Shown here: positions 1-7,887 of the stretch, piece after piece
Layout of the letters: each line of letters starts with the position of its first letter
Numbering within the stretch: position 1 is the stretch's first letter
Origin: Ascidiaceihabitans sp034111945
Lineage (GTDB): Bacteria > Pseudomonadota > Alphaproteobacteria > Rhodobacterales > Rhodobacteraceae
Length of the DNA: 64,000 bases
Direction: 5' to 3'
Assembly: GCA_047626725.1 (NCBI GenBank)
Contig: JBLHSG010000010.1
Span: 1-64,000 of the forward strand
Position numbers and translations under genes: made by a program
Notes under the pieces: model-generated
Seen by the model: only the letters and a program-made list of their open reading frames with translations
What the model was told of the DNA's origin: nothing
The model's database searches: none

Positions 1-512
1 ACCTTGGATGAAACTTGCCGGACGGCGGCTTGGTCCGCATTGCAGTCATCGAGCGTAGCAAAATGCTGCGCACCTGCTCGAATGTCCGCTTCGGGGAAGT
101 TGCGCCGCAGCGTCGAGAGCTTGCGTGAACGGCAGCTTTGGGCCGGTAGTGCATAAATTAGTGCTTCCGTATTGGCGTGCCGCCAATATAGGCTTTGGTT
201 GTTGATGCCGGAAGATCCAAAATTCAGGGCCGGATGCAACGCTTACAATCATTCGATGTTTATGGCTTTACAATAGAAATTCACGCAGGCGTCAGACGTT
301 TCTGGTCGCCGAGTTTTAAAAAGCTCATGAAACAAAAGCTCGAAAACGGTGAACCTTTTACCTGTAGTTGCGCCTTGTTCATTGAGAAAAGCCAAAACGT
401 TAGTGTCTTTTTTGCGAGAATTTAAAATATTCTATTTAAAAATTACGCCACCAAAATCGCCACCAAAATTAACAAAGGTAGTTAGAGTTTTGACTTAAGC
501 CATTGAAAAGAT
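1..512. other. Unassigned flank beside tRNA-Cys
   Basis: No convincing gene is visible here. Two short open frames (46-252 minus and 195-425 plus) have no recognisable motif and no good ribosome binding site. Composition drops to AT-rich around 400-480. A perfect 12-bp unit is repeated head to tail at 446-457 and 458-469, about 45 bp from the 3' end of the tRNA-Cys gene. The first 180 bases share short words with the intergenic stretch near 42.8 kb, so part of it may be a dispersed intergenic repeat. Confidence 0.4.
446..469. repeat. Two tandem copies of a 12-bp direct repeat
   Basis: The unit CGCCACCAAAAT occurs twice without mismatch at 446-457 and 458-469. It lies on the side of the tRNA-Cys gene that corresponds to the tRNA 3' end, where site-specific recombinases usually integrate. 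It could be arm-type recombinase sites or a leftover of an element. No integrase is in the window, so the role is inference. Confidence 0.5.
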
Positions 513-586
513 TGGAGGCGAGTACGAGAATCGAACTCGTGTACGCGGATTTGCAATCCGCTGCATAACCACTCTACCAACTCGCC
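513..586 (-). tRNA. tRNA-Cys (GCA anticodon)
   Basis: Read on the minus strand, the sequence folds into a full cloverleaf. The acceptor arms GGCGAGT and ACTCGCC pair over 7 bp. The anticodon stem GCGGA/TCCGC encloses the loop TTGCAAA, giving anticodon GCA for cysteine. The T-loop contains GTTCGATTC. The 3' CCA is encoded (513-515). The gene stands alone, with an unassigned flank at its 3' side and the methyltransferase gene in the opposite direction on its 5' side. Confidence 0.96.
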
Positions 587-731
587 GCCGGGCAGTGTTT
601 GGCCCAGATAGCGGAATTGATTTGCACCTGCAAGGCCTCAAGCGCGCAATTTGACGTAAGCGGGCGTTGCCGCGCCTGTCGGGATGTGGCACATCTGTGT
701 TCAACAGATTCTGAACGAACGAGTTTAGTGA

Positions 732-1385
732 ATGACAAATTTCGAAGCGCGCCGCACCGTAATGGTGGACACTCAAGTCCGCCCGTCCGATGTGACCAAA
801 TTTCCGATCATCGAAGCCATGCTCAGCGTGCCGCGCGAGGACTTTGTCCCTGCTGCAAAACGCGAGGCTGCGTATATGGGTGAAAACCTGTCGCTGGGCG
901 GGGCACGGGTTGTTCTTGAACCGCGCACATTGGCCAAAATGCTCGATGCGTTGGACATTTCCAACGATGAACTGGTTCTGGATGTGGGCTGTGGCTTTGG
1001 CTACTCGTCCGCTGTGATCGCACATATGGCCGAAGCCGTGGTGAGCGTCGAAGAAGACGAAAGCATGGCCAGCGAAGCACAAGATGCGCTGAATGCTGCC
1101 GATTTTGATAACGTCATCATCCATGAAGGGCCGCTGGTCGCCGGTGCGCCACAGCATGGTCCGTATGATGTGTTGATTGTTCAGGGCGGCGTTGCCCATG
1201 TGCCTGATGCTTTGCTTGCCCAACTCAAAGACGGCGGGCGTGCTGCGTGCATATTTATGACCGGTGCGCTGGGCGAAGTCCGGATCGGGTACAAAATGGA
1301 CGGCAAAGTGACATGGCGTTTGGCGTTCAACGCCGGTGCGCCTGTGCTGAATGGCTTTGAAAAACACGACGCGTTCCAGTTTTAG
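732..1385 (+). CDS. Protein-L-isoaspartate O-methyltransferase family protein
   Basis: A 217-residue soluble protein of the PCMT family, which transfers a methyl group from S-adenosylmethionine to damaged L-isoaspartyl residues in the cytoplasm. The N-terminal third carries the family-like stretch VPREDFVP (about residues 33-40). The SAM-binding motif I is VLDVGCGFGYSSAV at about residues 82-95. The length fits the family (about 210-220). The catalytic region is divergent from the E. coli enzyme, so the true substrate is not certain. It is followed 90 bp later by tolC on the same strand, an arrangement I remember as common in Rhodobacterales. No strong Shine-Dalgarno sequence precedes the ATG at 732. 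Confidence 0.85.
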   Translation: MTNFEARRTVMVDTQVRPSDVTKFPIIEAMLSVPREDFVPAAKREAAYMGENLSLGGARVVLEPRTLAKMLDALDISNDELVLDVGCGFGYSSAVIAHMAEAVVSVEEDESMASEAQDALNAADFDNVIIHEGPLVAGAPQHGPYDVLIVQGGVAHVPDALLAQLKDGGRAACIFMTGALGEVRIGYKMDGKVTWRLAFNAGAPVLNGFEKHDAFQF

Positions 1386-1475
1386 GCGCGTTTCAGTTTT
1401 AAACGTATCGGCCTGCTGCCTTTTGTGGGCCGGATTAAAGTATAACGCAGCAATCCGCACCTTGGGGGTCGGCCA

Positions 1476-2882
1476 ATGAAAACTATGTTCATTCGTACTG
1501 TTAAAGGTGGCGCGCTAGCCCTTTTGATGGGCCTAACTGCCGTTCAATCGCAGGCCGACACATTGGCGGATGCGCTGACCGGGGCGTATAATCACAGCGG
1601 CCTGTTGGATCAAAACCGTGCCTTGTTGCGCGCCGCAGACGAAGACGTGGCAATCGCGGCCTCGGCGCTGTTGCCGATTGTTCAATGGTCAGCTCAGGCA
1701 CAGCGTAATTTCGGGCGCTCGTTCAGCGCGTTTGGCACGTCATCAAACAGCAGCACCACCGCAAGCCTATCGCTTACGTCTAGCTTGTTGATCTACGATG
1801 CGGGATCGTCTGCTGCGTCTATTGGGGCTGCAAAAGAAACGGTTTTGGCAACGCGACAAACGTTGGTGTCGATCGAACAACAGGTGCTTTTGCGCGCTGT
1901 TGAGGCGTTTATGGGCGTGCGCCAAGCTTCTGAATTTGTGGCTTTGCGCCAGAACAACCTGCGCCTTTTGACCCAAGAATTGCGCGCCGCGAATGATCGG
2001 TTCGAAGTGGGCGAAGTCACCCGCACTGATGTTGCGCTGGCACAGGCGCGTCTGGCGCAGGCCCGCAGTGGTTTGGCCGATGCGCAGGCGGATTTTCTGC
2101 GCGCGCGCGCCGAATACACCAATGTTGTCGGGCACAAACCAGGTCGGCTATCGCAGCCGCCGCGGGTGCCCAAAGTTGAAACAAACGTGGCCCAAGCGCA
2201 GGCTCAGGCCGTGCGTCGCCACCCACAATTGATCGGCGTACAGCATCAGGTTGCCGCCGCCGAATTGAACATTCTGGCAGCCGAAGCAAACATGAAGCCA
2301 AGCGCGTCTTTGACCGGTCGTTTGTCATTGAATTCCAGCAGTTCGGCAGCGGATGAGGTCGTGAACGGCGCAGTGGGCGTTGAATACGGTGGGCCAATTT
2401 ACCTTGGTGGACGCCTGTCTGCGACGGCGCGCCGCGCAATGGCATCACGTGATGCGGCACGGGGCAATTTGCATATCGTACGCCACAATGTTCAGCAAAA
2501 CGTCGCAAATGCACTGGCGTCTCTTGGGGCGGCACGTGCGCGGCTTCAAGCCAGCGATCGCCAAATCCGTGCTGCACGCGTCGCCTTTCGTGGGGTCCGC
2601 GAAGAGGCCACGCTTGGTGCACGCACGACGCTAGATGTTTTGGATGCGGAACAAGAACTGCTCGACGCCGAGGCCTCGCGCATCTCTGCACAGGTTGATG
2701 AATACGTCGCCGCCTACACGGTATTGTTCACGATGGGGCAACTGACGGCCAAAAACCTTAGCCTGAAGGTCCAGCAATACGACCCAACTGCCTACTATAA
2801 TCTGGTCAAAGATGCGCCAGCCGTGCGCAGCAAGCAGGGTCAAAAGCTGGATAAAGTCCTGCGCGCGTTGCAAAAAGACTAA
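1476..2882 (+). CDS. tolC: TolC family outer membrane channel protein
   Basis: A 468-residue protein with a signal peptide (basic residues, a hydrophobic core of about residues 12-20, and a likely cut after SQA around residue 27). The rest is the duplicated alpha-helical barrel typical of TolC: two halves rich in heptad-like helices, such as EFVALRQNNLRLLTQELRAA and the corresponding C-terminal EEATLGARTTLDVLDAEQEL. The latter is the well-conserved R-T-x-x-D-V-L-x-A motif of type I secretion outer membrane proteins. It should form a trimeric exit duct in the outer membrane for type I secretion or drug efflux. No partner inner-membrane pump lies next to it, so it may serve several systems. Confidence 0.93.
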   Translation: MKTMFIRTVKGGALALLMGLTAVQSQADTLADALTGAYNHSGLLDQNRALLRAADEDVAIAASALLPIVQWSAQAQRNFGRSFSAFGTSSNSSTTASLSLTSSLLIYDAGSSAASIGAAKETVLATRQTLVSIEQQVLLRAVEAFMGVRQASEFVALRQNNLRLLTQELRAANDRFEVGEVTRTDVALAQARLAQARSGLADAQADFLRARAEYTNVVGHKPGRLSQPPRVPKVETNVAQAQAQAVRRHPQLIGVQHQVAAAELNILAAEANMKPSASLTGRLSLNSSSSAADEVVNGAVGVEYGGPIYLGGRLSATARRAMASRDAARGNLHIVRHNVQQNVANALASLGAARARLQASDRQIRAARVAFRGVREEATLGARTTLDVLDAEQELLDAEASRISAQVDEYVAAYTVLFTMGQLTAKNLSLKVQQYDPTAYYNLVKDAPAVRSKQGQKLDKVLRALQKD

Positions 2883-2903
2883 GCGCGAGCCGCCCAAACA
2901 GGG

Positions 2904-2930
2904 GCGATTGCCAATTGTTTCGGCAATCGC
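2904..2930 (+). terminator. Hairpin downstream of tolC
   Basis: A perfect 9-bp stem, GCGATTGCC paired with GGCAATCGC around a 9-base loop, begins 22 bp after the tolC stop codon. It is not followed by a T-run, so it may act as an mRNA 3' stabiliser or a weak terminator rather than a classic intrinsic terminator. Confidence 0.45.
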
Positions 2931-3017
2931 AACAATAATCGCTCCAATTTTCAGGACCCATTGTTCGAATCTGTTGCCCCCTGTATGAAGGGGGCGAGGC
3001 TATAGTGGTAAAATAAT

Positions 3018-4034
3018 ATGTCAGATCCCGTTTCCAATGCAGAAGTGGAAGACGTCCTTTCGTCTATCCGCCGTTTGGTTTCCGAAGAAAAACGCACCCC
3101 TGTTGCGTCCGAAGCGTCAAGCACGAGCAATCGTTTGGTGCTAACGCCTGCTTTGCGGGTTGCGGAAAACATCCGCCCGGTTGTGCAAGACGACGCGCAA
3201 GAATCGGTGCAGGATGACAGCGATGATCAGCCAGATGCGCTTGAGACTGTCCAGTTTCGCCATGAGCCTGATGTTCAACCCGAAGAAGACGCGCTAACGT
3301 CTGATGCGGAAACCGAACAATCGGTTGCTGACATTTTGATTCTTGCCCCTGACGCCATCGCGCCCACGCAAGACGATCATGAGGATGCCCAGTCTGACGA
3401 TGATCACAGCGCGCATGAGCAGGACAGTGATGAGGCCGCCGCGGATACACCACCGGCTGATGCACAGTTCGAAGACGCCCAATTCGATGACCAGAATTTT
3501 GACGATGATCAGGACGATGATCAACACGACGATCATAACGCGGATGACCACGATGACGCCGATCAGCATGATGCCACGTCTGACGCTGCGACCGATGAAA
3601 ACGCCAATGATATCGGGCAGTACGAAGATGCGGATGACGTTATTCCCGTCGCTGAACCGGTTGAGCCAATGCAGGCAATGTCCAACGCCGCATCGCTAAA
3701 CGCCAAGATTGCCGCGCTCGAAACCGTTATCGGGCGCACAGATGATCAATGGGAACCTGACGACACGGGTGACAGCGATTATTCCGGCACCGAAGCCCCT
3801 GCGATGTCGTGGGAAGATACCGATGCGGTCGATGAAAACACGGACACAACCAACGAAACGGACGTGTTTGGTTCAGCCGAAGACTTCTTGGACGAAGACG
3901 CGCTGCGCGATCTCGTCAGCGATATCGTTCGCGAGGAACTGCAAGGTGCCTTGGGCGAGCGGATCACGCGCAATGTTCGCAAATTGGTACGCCGTGAAAT
4001 CCACCGTGCTTTGGCCGCACAAGAACTGGAATAG
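3018..4034 (+). CDS. DUF2497 / PopZ-like acidic protein
   Basis: A 338-residue, extremely acidic protein with PopZ-like architecture. The N-terminus has a short helix, EVEDVLSSIRRLVSEEKR at residues 8-25, matching the E(E/D)IL(A/S)SIRR(I/L)(I/V)SE motif of PopZ/DUF2497 proteins. A long low-complexity Asp/Glu/Gln/His linker follows (about residues 60-280). The C-terminus (about 290-338) is a conserved amphipathic helical domain: LDEDALRDLVSDIVREELQ, then a basic segment. In Caulobacter, PopZ forms a polar condensate anchoring the chromosome origin, with a helical C-terminal oligomerisation region and an acidic disordered linker. A comparable polar-organising role here is inference. The linker is longer and richer in DD/HD repeats than in PopZ (177 aa). 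The neighbouring genes are tolC upstream and a membrane protein downstream. Confidence 0.75.
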   Translation: MSDPVSNAEVEDVLSSIRRLVSEEKRTPVASEASSTSNRLVLTPALRVAENIRPVVQDDAQESVQDDSDDQPDALETVQFRHEPDVQPEEDALTSDAETEQSVADILILAPDAIAPTQDDHEDAQSDDDHSAHEQDSDEAAADTPPADAQFEDAQFDDQNFDDDQDDDQHDDHNADDHDDADQHDATSDAATDENANDIGQYEDADDVIPVAEPVEPMQAMSNAASLNAKIAALETVIGRTDDQWEPDDTGDSDYSGTEAPAMSWEDTDAVDENTDTTNETDVFGSAEDFLDEDALRDLVSDIVREELQGALGERITRNVRKLVRREIHRALAAQELE

Positions 4035-4107
4035 CCGCGCTAGCCGTGATTAGCCTTTTGCGATTTTCACGACATTTCTGGCCGCAAATTTCTGGGCTAA
4101 TTCCCAA

Positions 4108-4686
4108 ATGAATACGCCAGCACATTTGCTGATCGGGGCCGCCGTTTTTGGACAGCCCGCGACAACGCGCATCTTGGCCGCGGCCTTGGCAGGCGCGATG
4201 CTGCCCGATCTGTCGCTGTATCTGATGGCTGGCGTTTCGTTGGCCATTCTCGACATTCCTCCGAATGTTGTCTTTGGCGAACTGTATTTCTCCCGTTCAT
4301 GGCAGATGGTCTTTGCCATCGATAATTCATTTTTTGTGTGGGGCGGGCTGCTGGGCGTGGCGATGTGGCGTCGTTCTGCTTGGGCGATTGCCTTGTGTGG
4401 TGCTGCGATTTTGCATTTGGCCTTGGATTTGCCTTTGCATCACGATGACGGGCGCGCGCATTTCTGGCCTGCCACGCGGTGGGTGTTCGAAAGCCCGCTT
4501 AGCTATTGGGATCGCGGTCATGGCGCCGCATGGATGGCCCCGATCGAAGGAATCCTCGCTTGTATCAGCAGTTGGGTGTTGTGGCGACGTGGCTTGCCGA
4601 TCTGGGCGCTGGGATTATGCGCGGTGCTGCTGTTTGCAGAACTCTGGATCGTGTGCCAGTGGCTGTTCTTTTTCGCGAACGGTTGA
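4108..4686 (+). CDS. Small multi-pass membrane protein (DUF457/YdjM-like, uncertain)
   Basis: A 192-residue protein with about five hydrophobic segments. The start MNTPAHLLIGAAVFG and the motif HLALDLPLHHDD (about residues 111-122) resemble the DUF457/YdjM group of inner-membrane proteins with conserved His and Asp residues. Homologues in Rhodobacterales are, as I recall, often labelled cobalamin biosynthesis CobQ without support. Nothing here resembles that enzyme. The function is unknown. A strong bidirectional terminator follows, so the gene ends the rightward tolC/PopZ-like transcription unit. No good ribosome binding site is seen before the ATG. Confidence 0.7.
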   Translation: MNTPAHLLIGAAVFGQPATTRILAAALAGAMLPDLSLYLMAGVSLAILDIPPNVVFGELYFSRSWQMVFAIDNSFFVWGGLLGVAMWRRSAWAIALCGAAILHLALDLPLHHDDGRAHFWPATRWVFESPLSYWDRGHGAAWMAPIEGILACISSWVLWRRGLPIWALGLCAVLLFAELWIVCQWLFFFANG

Positions 4687-4709
4687 GAAAAAAGGGCCCT
4701 GACAAAAGA

Positions 4710-4738
4710 AAAACGCGCCCGAGCAGAGGGCGCGTTTT
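4710..4738. terminator. Bidirectional intrinsic terminator
   Basis: An 11-bp perfect stem, AAAACGCGCCC paired with GGGCGCGTTTT around a 7-base loop, lies between convergent genes. The A-run on the left and T-run on the right let it work in both directions, for the membrane protein gene (+) and the DUF6280-like gene (-). Confidence 0.9.
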
Positions 4739-4763
4739 CTGTGGCAGTCTTAAACTGTAAGTC

Positions 4764-5084
4764 TTACGCCGCTTCAGCTTGCTGAGCAGCGTTACGACGT
4801 TCGCTTTCTTCGCGTGACAGGGCGACGGACGTACGTACACCTTTGCCTACAAAGTCCATTAGGCCTGTGACAACCCGTTCGTTAGGGTCGATACCCGCAC
4901 AGCTAAGCACTTCGCGTCCATCGCGAGAGCGCGCCCAGCGGGCGATTTGTTCTGGACCATTGCCGTATTTTTTGTCGTCAGCGATGGCGTCATCCAGTGC
5001 AGCCAATACAACAGCTGCAAATAGTTTACGTGCACGATTGCCTTGTTCGTTATTAAAGGCAGTGCCGTCAACGAAGTCTTTCAT
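4764..5084 (-). CDS. DUF6280-like conserved small protein
   Basis: A 106-residue protein of unknown function, resembling a short family conserved in Rhodobacterales (I believe DUF6280). It is soluble and helical, with the conserved-looking core MKDFVDGTAFNNEQGNRARK at its start, then an acidic KYGNGPEQIARWARSRDGRE segment. The frame can be extended five codons to a TTG at 5099, but the ATG at 5084 has the sequence AAAGGA 6 bases upstream, which in the longer reading would be coding. I therefore choose 5084. It is divergent from efp across a 220-bp region holding a 17-bp palindrome. Confidence 0.75.
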   Translation of the reverse strand: MKDFVDGTAFNNEQGNRARKLFAAVVLAALDDAIADDKKYGNGPEQIARWARSRDGREVLSCAGIDPNERVVTGLMDFVGKGVRTSVALSREESERRNAAQQAEAA

Positions 5085-5181
5085 TCGTCGTCCTTTCAAT
5101 TATTCTTGCTCTTGTCATTCGGCGTGAAGCTTCTTATGACGCATTCTTACCGATTCGGATACCCTGTTTTTGCATGACACC

Positions 5182-5198
5182 TATGCATTTAATGCATA
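5182..5198. promoter_or_regulatory. 17-bp palindrome between divergent genes
   Basis: TATGCAT and ATGCATA form a perfect inverted repeat with a 3-base spacer, in the AT-rich gap between the DUF6280-like gene and efp. The position and symmetry fit an operator for a dimeric regulator, but no matching regulator is identified and chance in AT-rich DNA cannot be excluded. Confidence 0.35.
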
Positions 5199-5304
5199 AC
5201 TCTATATGTATTTAACACAGTATGTCGTTGTCTTGCTCAAGGCCTGCTACCCAGATATAGGGTTCATCAATATTTCATCAACCTTTTGCTATGGTTTTGT
5301 CACA

Positions 5305-5868
5305 ATGCCCAAAATTAACGGAAACGAAATCCGCCCCGGAAACGTACTGGAGCACAACGACGGTCTTTGGGCCGCCGTAAAAGTGGATCACGTCAAGCCT
5401 GGAAAGGGCGGTGCGTTTGCGCAGGTTGAAATGAAAAACCTTCGCAATGGGTCAAAACTGAACGAACGCTTTCGCAGCGCGGATAAAGTCGAACGCGTGC
5501 GTCTTGAGCAAAAAGACCAACAGTTCCTGTTTGAAGACGACGGGTTGCTGACGGTCATGGACATGGAAACCTACGAACAGGTGCAATTGCCCGCAGAACT
5601 TTTGGGCGAACGCCGCCCGTTTTTGCAAGACGGCATGACTATCGTTGTTGAATTTCACGACGCTGAGGCGTTGAACGCGCGTTTGCCGCAAAAAGTTATC
5701 TGCAAAATCGTTGAGACAGAGCCGGTGGTAAAAGGTCAAACAGCCGCGAATTCATTCAAGCCTGCGGTTTTGGACAATGGCGTCAAAGTCATGGTGCCAC
5801 CGTTTGTGGGCGTCGACGAAGACATCGTTGTGAACACTGAAACGATGGAATATTCCGAGCGCGCCTAG
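5305..5868 (+). CDS. efp: Translation elongation factor P
   Basis: A 187-residue EF-P, which binds between the ribosomal P and E sites and relieves stalling at polyproline stretches. The start is set at the ATG of MPKINGNEIRPGNV, because family members begin this way. The open frame runs 33 codons further upstream without conservation. Domain I carries the loop HVKPGKGGAF with Lys34 at its tip, the residue that is beta-lysylated by EpmA in many bacteria. The length and the C-terminal motif (VNTETMEYSERA) are typical. No Shine-Dalgarno sequence is apparent before 5305. A terminator follows 29 bp after the stop codon. Confidence 0.97.
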   Translation: MPKINGNEIRPGNVLEHNDGLWAAVKVDHVKPGKGGAFAQVEMKNLRNGSKLNERFRSADKVERVRLEQKDQQFLFEDDGLLTVMDMETYEQVQLPAELLGERRPFLQDGMTIVVEFHDAEALNARLPQKVICKIVETEPVVKGQTAANSFKPAVLDNGVKVMVPPFVGVDEDIVVNTETMEYSERA

Positions 5869-5897
5869 GCCGTTTCGCGCGACCTTAATACAAGTGT

Positions 5898-5921
5898 CGG
5901 CCTGTCCTTTTGGATGGGCCG
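5898..5921 (+). terminator. Intrinsic terminator of efp
   Basis: A 10-bp stem (CGGCCTGTCC with GGATGGGCCG, two G-U pairs) around a TTTT loop is followed directly by TTTTTG. It lies between efp and the convergent ABC transporter operon. Confidence 0.85.
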
Positions 5922-5956
5922 TTTTTGTTTGCGCAGCAGACTGCCGCGCCAAACGA

Positions 5957-6916
5957 TCAAACCGGAAAATGGCAGGCAACACCGTTTTCCATTTGTGGGC
6001 GATCATCACGGCACAAGCTGCGCGCATTCGGACAACGCTGTGCAAATGCACAACCCTTTGGCGGATTGATCGGACTGGGCGGATCGCCAGAAATATTTAA
6101 CGCCCGCGTGTACCCCTGCGATTTGCGGCGTTTCAGGGATGGGGCGGCTGACAGCAACGCTTTGGTATAGGGGTGTTTCGGGGCCTCGAACAATTGTTCG
6201 ACCGGGGCCTGTTCGACAATTTTGCCAAGGTACATCACGGCCACATCATCACAGACATGCCGCACCACACCCAGATCGTGGCTGATGAACAAATAGCTGA
6301 GGCCCAGATCGGTTTTCAACTTTGCCAGCAGGTTTAAAATTTGCGCTTGGATCGCGACATCAAGGGCCGAAACCGGTTCGTCACAGACCAGCAATTTGGG
6401 GTTGGTCGTCAGCGCGCGGGCAATCGAAATACGCTGGCGTTGGCCGCCCGAAAACTGATGGGGAAACAGGCTTAGCTGGTCTTCGCGCAGACCGACAAGG
6501 GCGATCAATTCGCGCACTTTTGCCATGCGTTCATCCGGCGTGCCGATCTCCATCAGATCCAGCGGTTCGCGCACGATATCACCGACACGGGCGCGCGGAT
6601 TCAGCGATGAATAGGGGTCTTGGAAAATCAATTGAATATCACGGCGACGTTTCCGCATGGCTTCGTCATCCAGTTGCAAAAGGTTTTCGCCCTCGAACAG
6701 AACCTTGCCGTTACTTGATGGTGTTAGCCGGATTGTGGCCATGGCGGCAGTGGTTTTGCCTGACCCGCTTTCGCCAACAATGCCAAGGGCGCGACCCTTT
6801 TCCAGCTTAAAGGACACAGCGCGCACAGCTTCTAGGTGGGGGCGGGCGGCAAACATCGATGGGCGCGGCATCGCAAAGCGCACGGTCAGGTTTTGAACAT
6901 CCAAAAGCGTGGTCAT
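5957..6916 (-). CDS. ABC importer ATPase, DppF/OppF-like
   Basis: A 319-residue ATPase of a peptide/nickel-type ABC importer that energises uptake across the inner membrane. It has Walker A GIVGESGSGKTT (about residues 47-58), the signature FSGGQRQRISIARAL, and Walker B LLVCDEPVSALD. The C-terminus carries the oligopeptide ATP-binding extension (NPPKGCAFAQRCPNARSLC), a Cys-rich segment seen in DppD/DppF-type subunits. It is the last gene of a five-gene importer operon and overlaps the preceding ATPase gene by 4 bp. The substrate cannot be read from the ATPase. Confidence 0.94.
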   Translation of the reverse strand: MTTLLDVQNLTVRFAMPRPSMFAARPHLEAVRAVSFKLEKGRALGIVGESGSGKTTAAMATIRLTPSSNGKVLFEGENLLQLDDEAMRKRRRDIQLIFQDPYSSLNPRARVGDIVREPLDLMEIGTPDERMAKVRELIALVGLREDQLSLFPHQFSGGQRQRISIARALTTNPKLLVCDEPVSALDVAIQAQILNLLAKLKTDLGLSYLFISHDLGVVRHVCDDVAVMYLGKIVEQAPVEQLFEAPKHPYTKALLSAAPSLKRRKSQGYTRALNISGDPPSPINPPKGCAFAQRCPNARSLCRDDRPQMENGVACHFPV

Positions 6917-7887
6917 AATCGCCCTTCCTCGACGCCGTGACAGGCGGCTGGATGTTGGCCGTGATTGATCAGTTTGGGTTTTTCACGCAAGCATCTGGAT
7001 TGCGCGTGATCACACCGATCAGCAAACGCACAACCTGCACCCAACAGATGCAGCGGTGGCACGACGCCGCGGATTTCCTTTAGCCCCGTTTCGGATTTGC
7101 CAAGGGCGGGAATGCAGTCAATCAGCCCGCGCGCGTAGGGGTGCTGCGGGGTGTCGAGCACTTGATCCGCTGTCGCCGTTTCAATAACGCGACCCGCATA
7201 CATCACCGACACGCGGTCCGCCATTTCGGCAATCGCGCCCATGTCATGGGTAATCAGTAGAATGGCAGCGCCAAAATCACGTTGGATTTCATTCAGCAAA
7301 TCAAAGATTTGCGCCTGCACTGTCACGTCTAATGCGGTTGTTGGTTCATCTGCGATCAGCAATTTAGGGCGGCACGACACGGCCATCGCGATCATTACGC
7401 GCTGACGCATACCGCCGGACAATTGGTGGGGATAGTCGCGCGCGCGCTTGTCCGGTTCTGGGATGCCAACACGGTCCAGCAGGGCAATCGCGTCTTTGAA
7501 TGCGCGATCACGGCTGGTGTTCTGGTGCAGCATAATCGCCTCTGCAATCTGGTCACCGACACAGAACACAGGGTTAAGGGAGGTCATCGGTTCTTGGAAA
7601 ATCATCGCCGCCTCGGCACCACGCATCTGGCGCAAGCGGGCAGGGGTGGCCCCGACAAATTCTTCGCCCGCCAGCTTGATCGATCCTGCTTTGATACGAC
7701 CGGGCGGTTGTGGGATCAGGCCCATGACCGACAGCGCGGTGATTGATTTCCCACAACCGGATTCGCCGACAATGCCTAGCGTTTCGCCCTCGTTCACGTG
7801 CAATGATACGGAATCGAGCGCGGTAACTTCGCCGTGGCGCGTCGCAAATGTAACGGCCAAATCGTTGATTTCTAAAAGTGGGCTCAT
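6913..7887 (-). CDS. ABC importer ATPase, DppD/OppD-like
   Basis: A 324-residue ATPase partner to the gene downstream. Walker A is GIVGESGCGKSITAL (about residues 36-50), the signature is LSGGMRQRVMIAMA, and Walker B is LLIADEPTTALD. The C-terminal extension has the Cys-containing GAGCAFADRCDHAQSRC segment typical of peptide-type importers. It overlaps both neighbours by 4 bp (ATGA), a sign of translational coupling and equal stoichiometry of the two ATPases. Confidence 0.94.
   Translation of the reverse strand: MSPLLEINDLAVTFATRHGEVTALDSVSLHVNEGETLGIVGESGCGKSITALSVMGLIPQPPGRIKAGSIKLAGEEFVGATPARLRQMRGAEAAMIFQEPMTSLNPVFCVGDQIAEAIMLHQNTSRDRAFKDAIALLDRVGIPEPDKRARDYPHQLSGGMRQRVMIAMAVSCRPKLLIADEPTTALDVTVQAQIFDLLNEIQRDFGAAILLITHDMGAIAEMADRVSVMYAGRVIETATADQVLDTPQHPYARGLIDCIPALGKSETGLKEIRGVVPPLHLLGAGCAFADRCDHAQSRCLREKPKLINHGQHPAACHGVEEGRL

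Noticed and set aside
46..425. Two short open frames (46-252 minus, 195-425 plus) as genes
   Set aside because: No motif, poor initiation signals and odd composition. The first has the look of a chance frame in an intergenic repeat.
495..1460. Long minus-strand frame of 321 codons opposite the PCMT-like gene
   Set aside because: It runs through the tRNA-Cys gene and lies antisense to a clear methyltransferase. Its residue composition (His, Arg, Gln rich) is typical of a shadow frame.
2017..2691. Minus-strand frame of 224 codons inside tolC
   Set aside because: Antisense to TolC, Arg/Pro/His rich and without any recognisable motif.
4108..4686. Cobalamin biosynthesis protein CobQ
   Set aside because: A label I recall for homologues, but the protein is a small multi-span membrane protein with no amidotransferase features.
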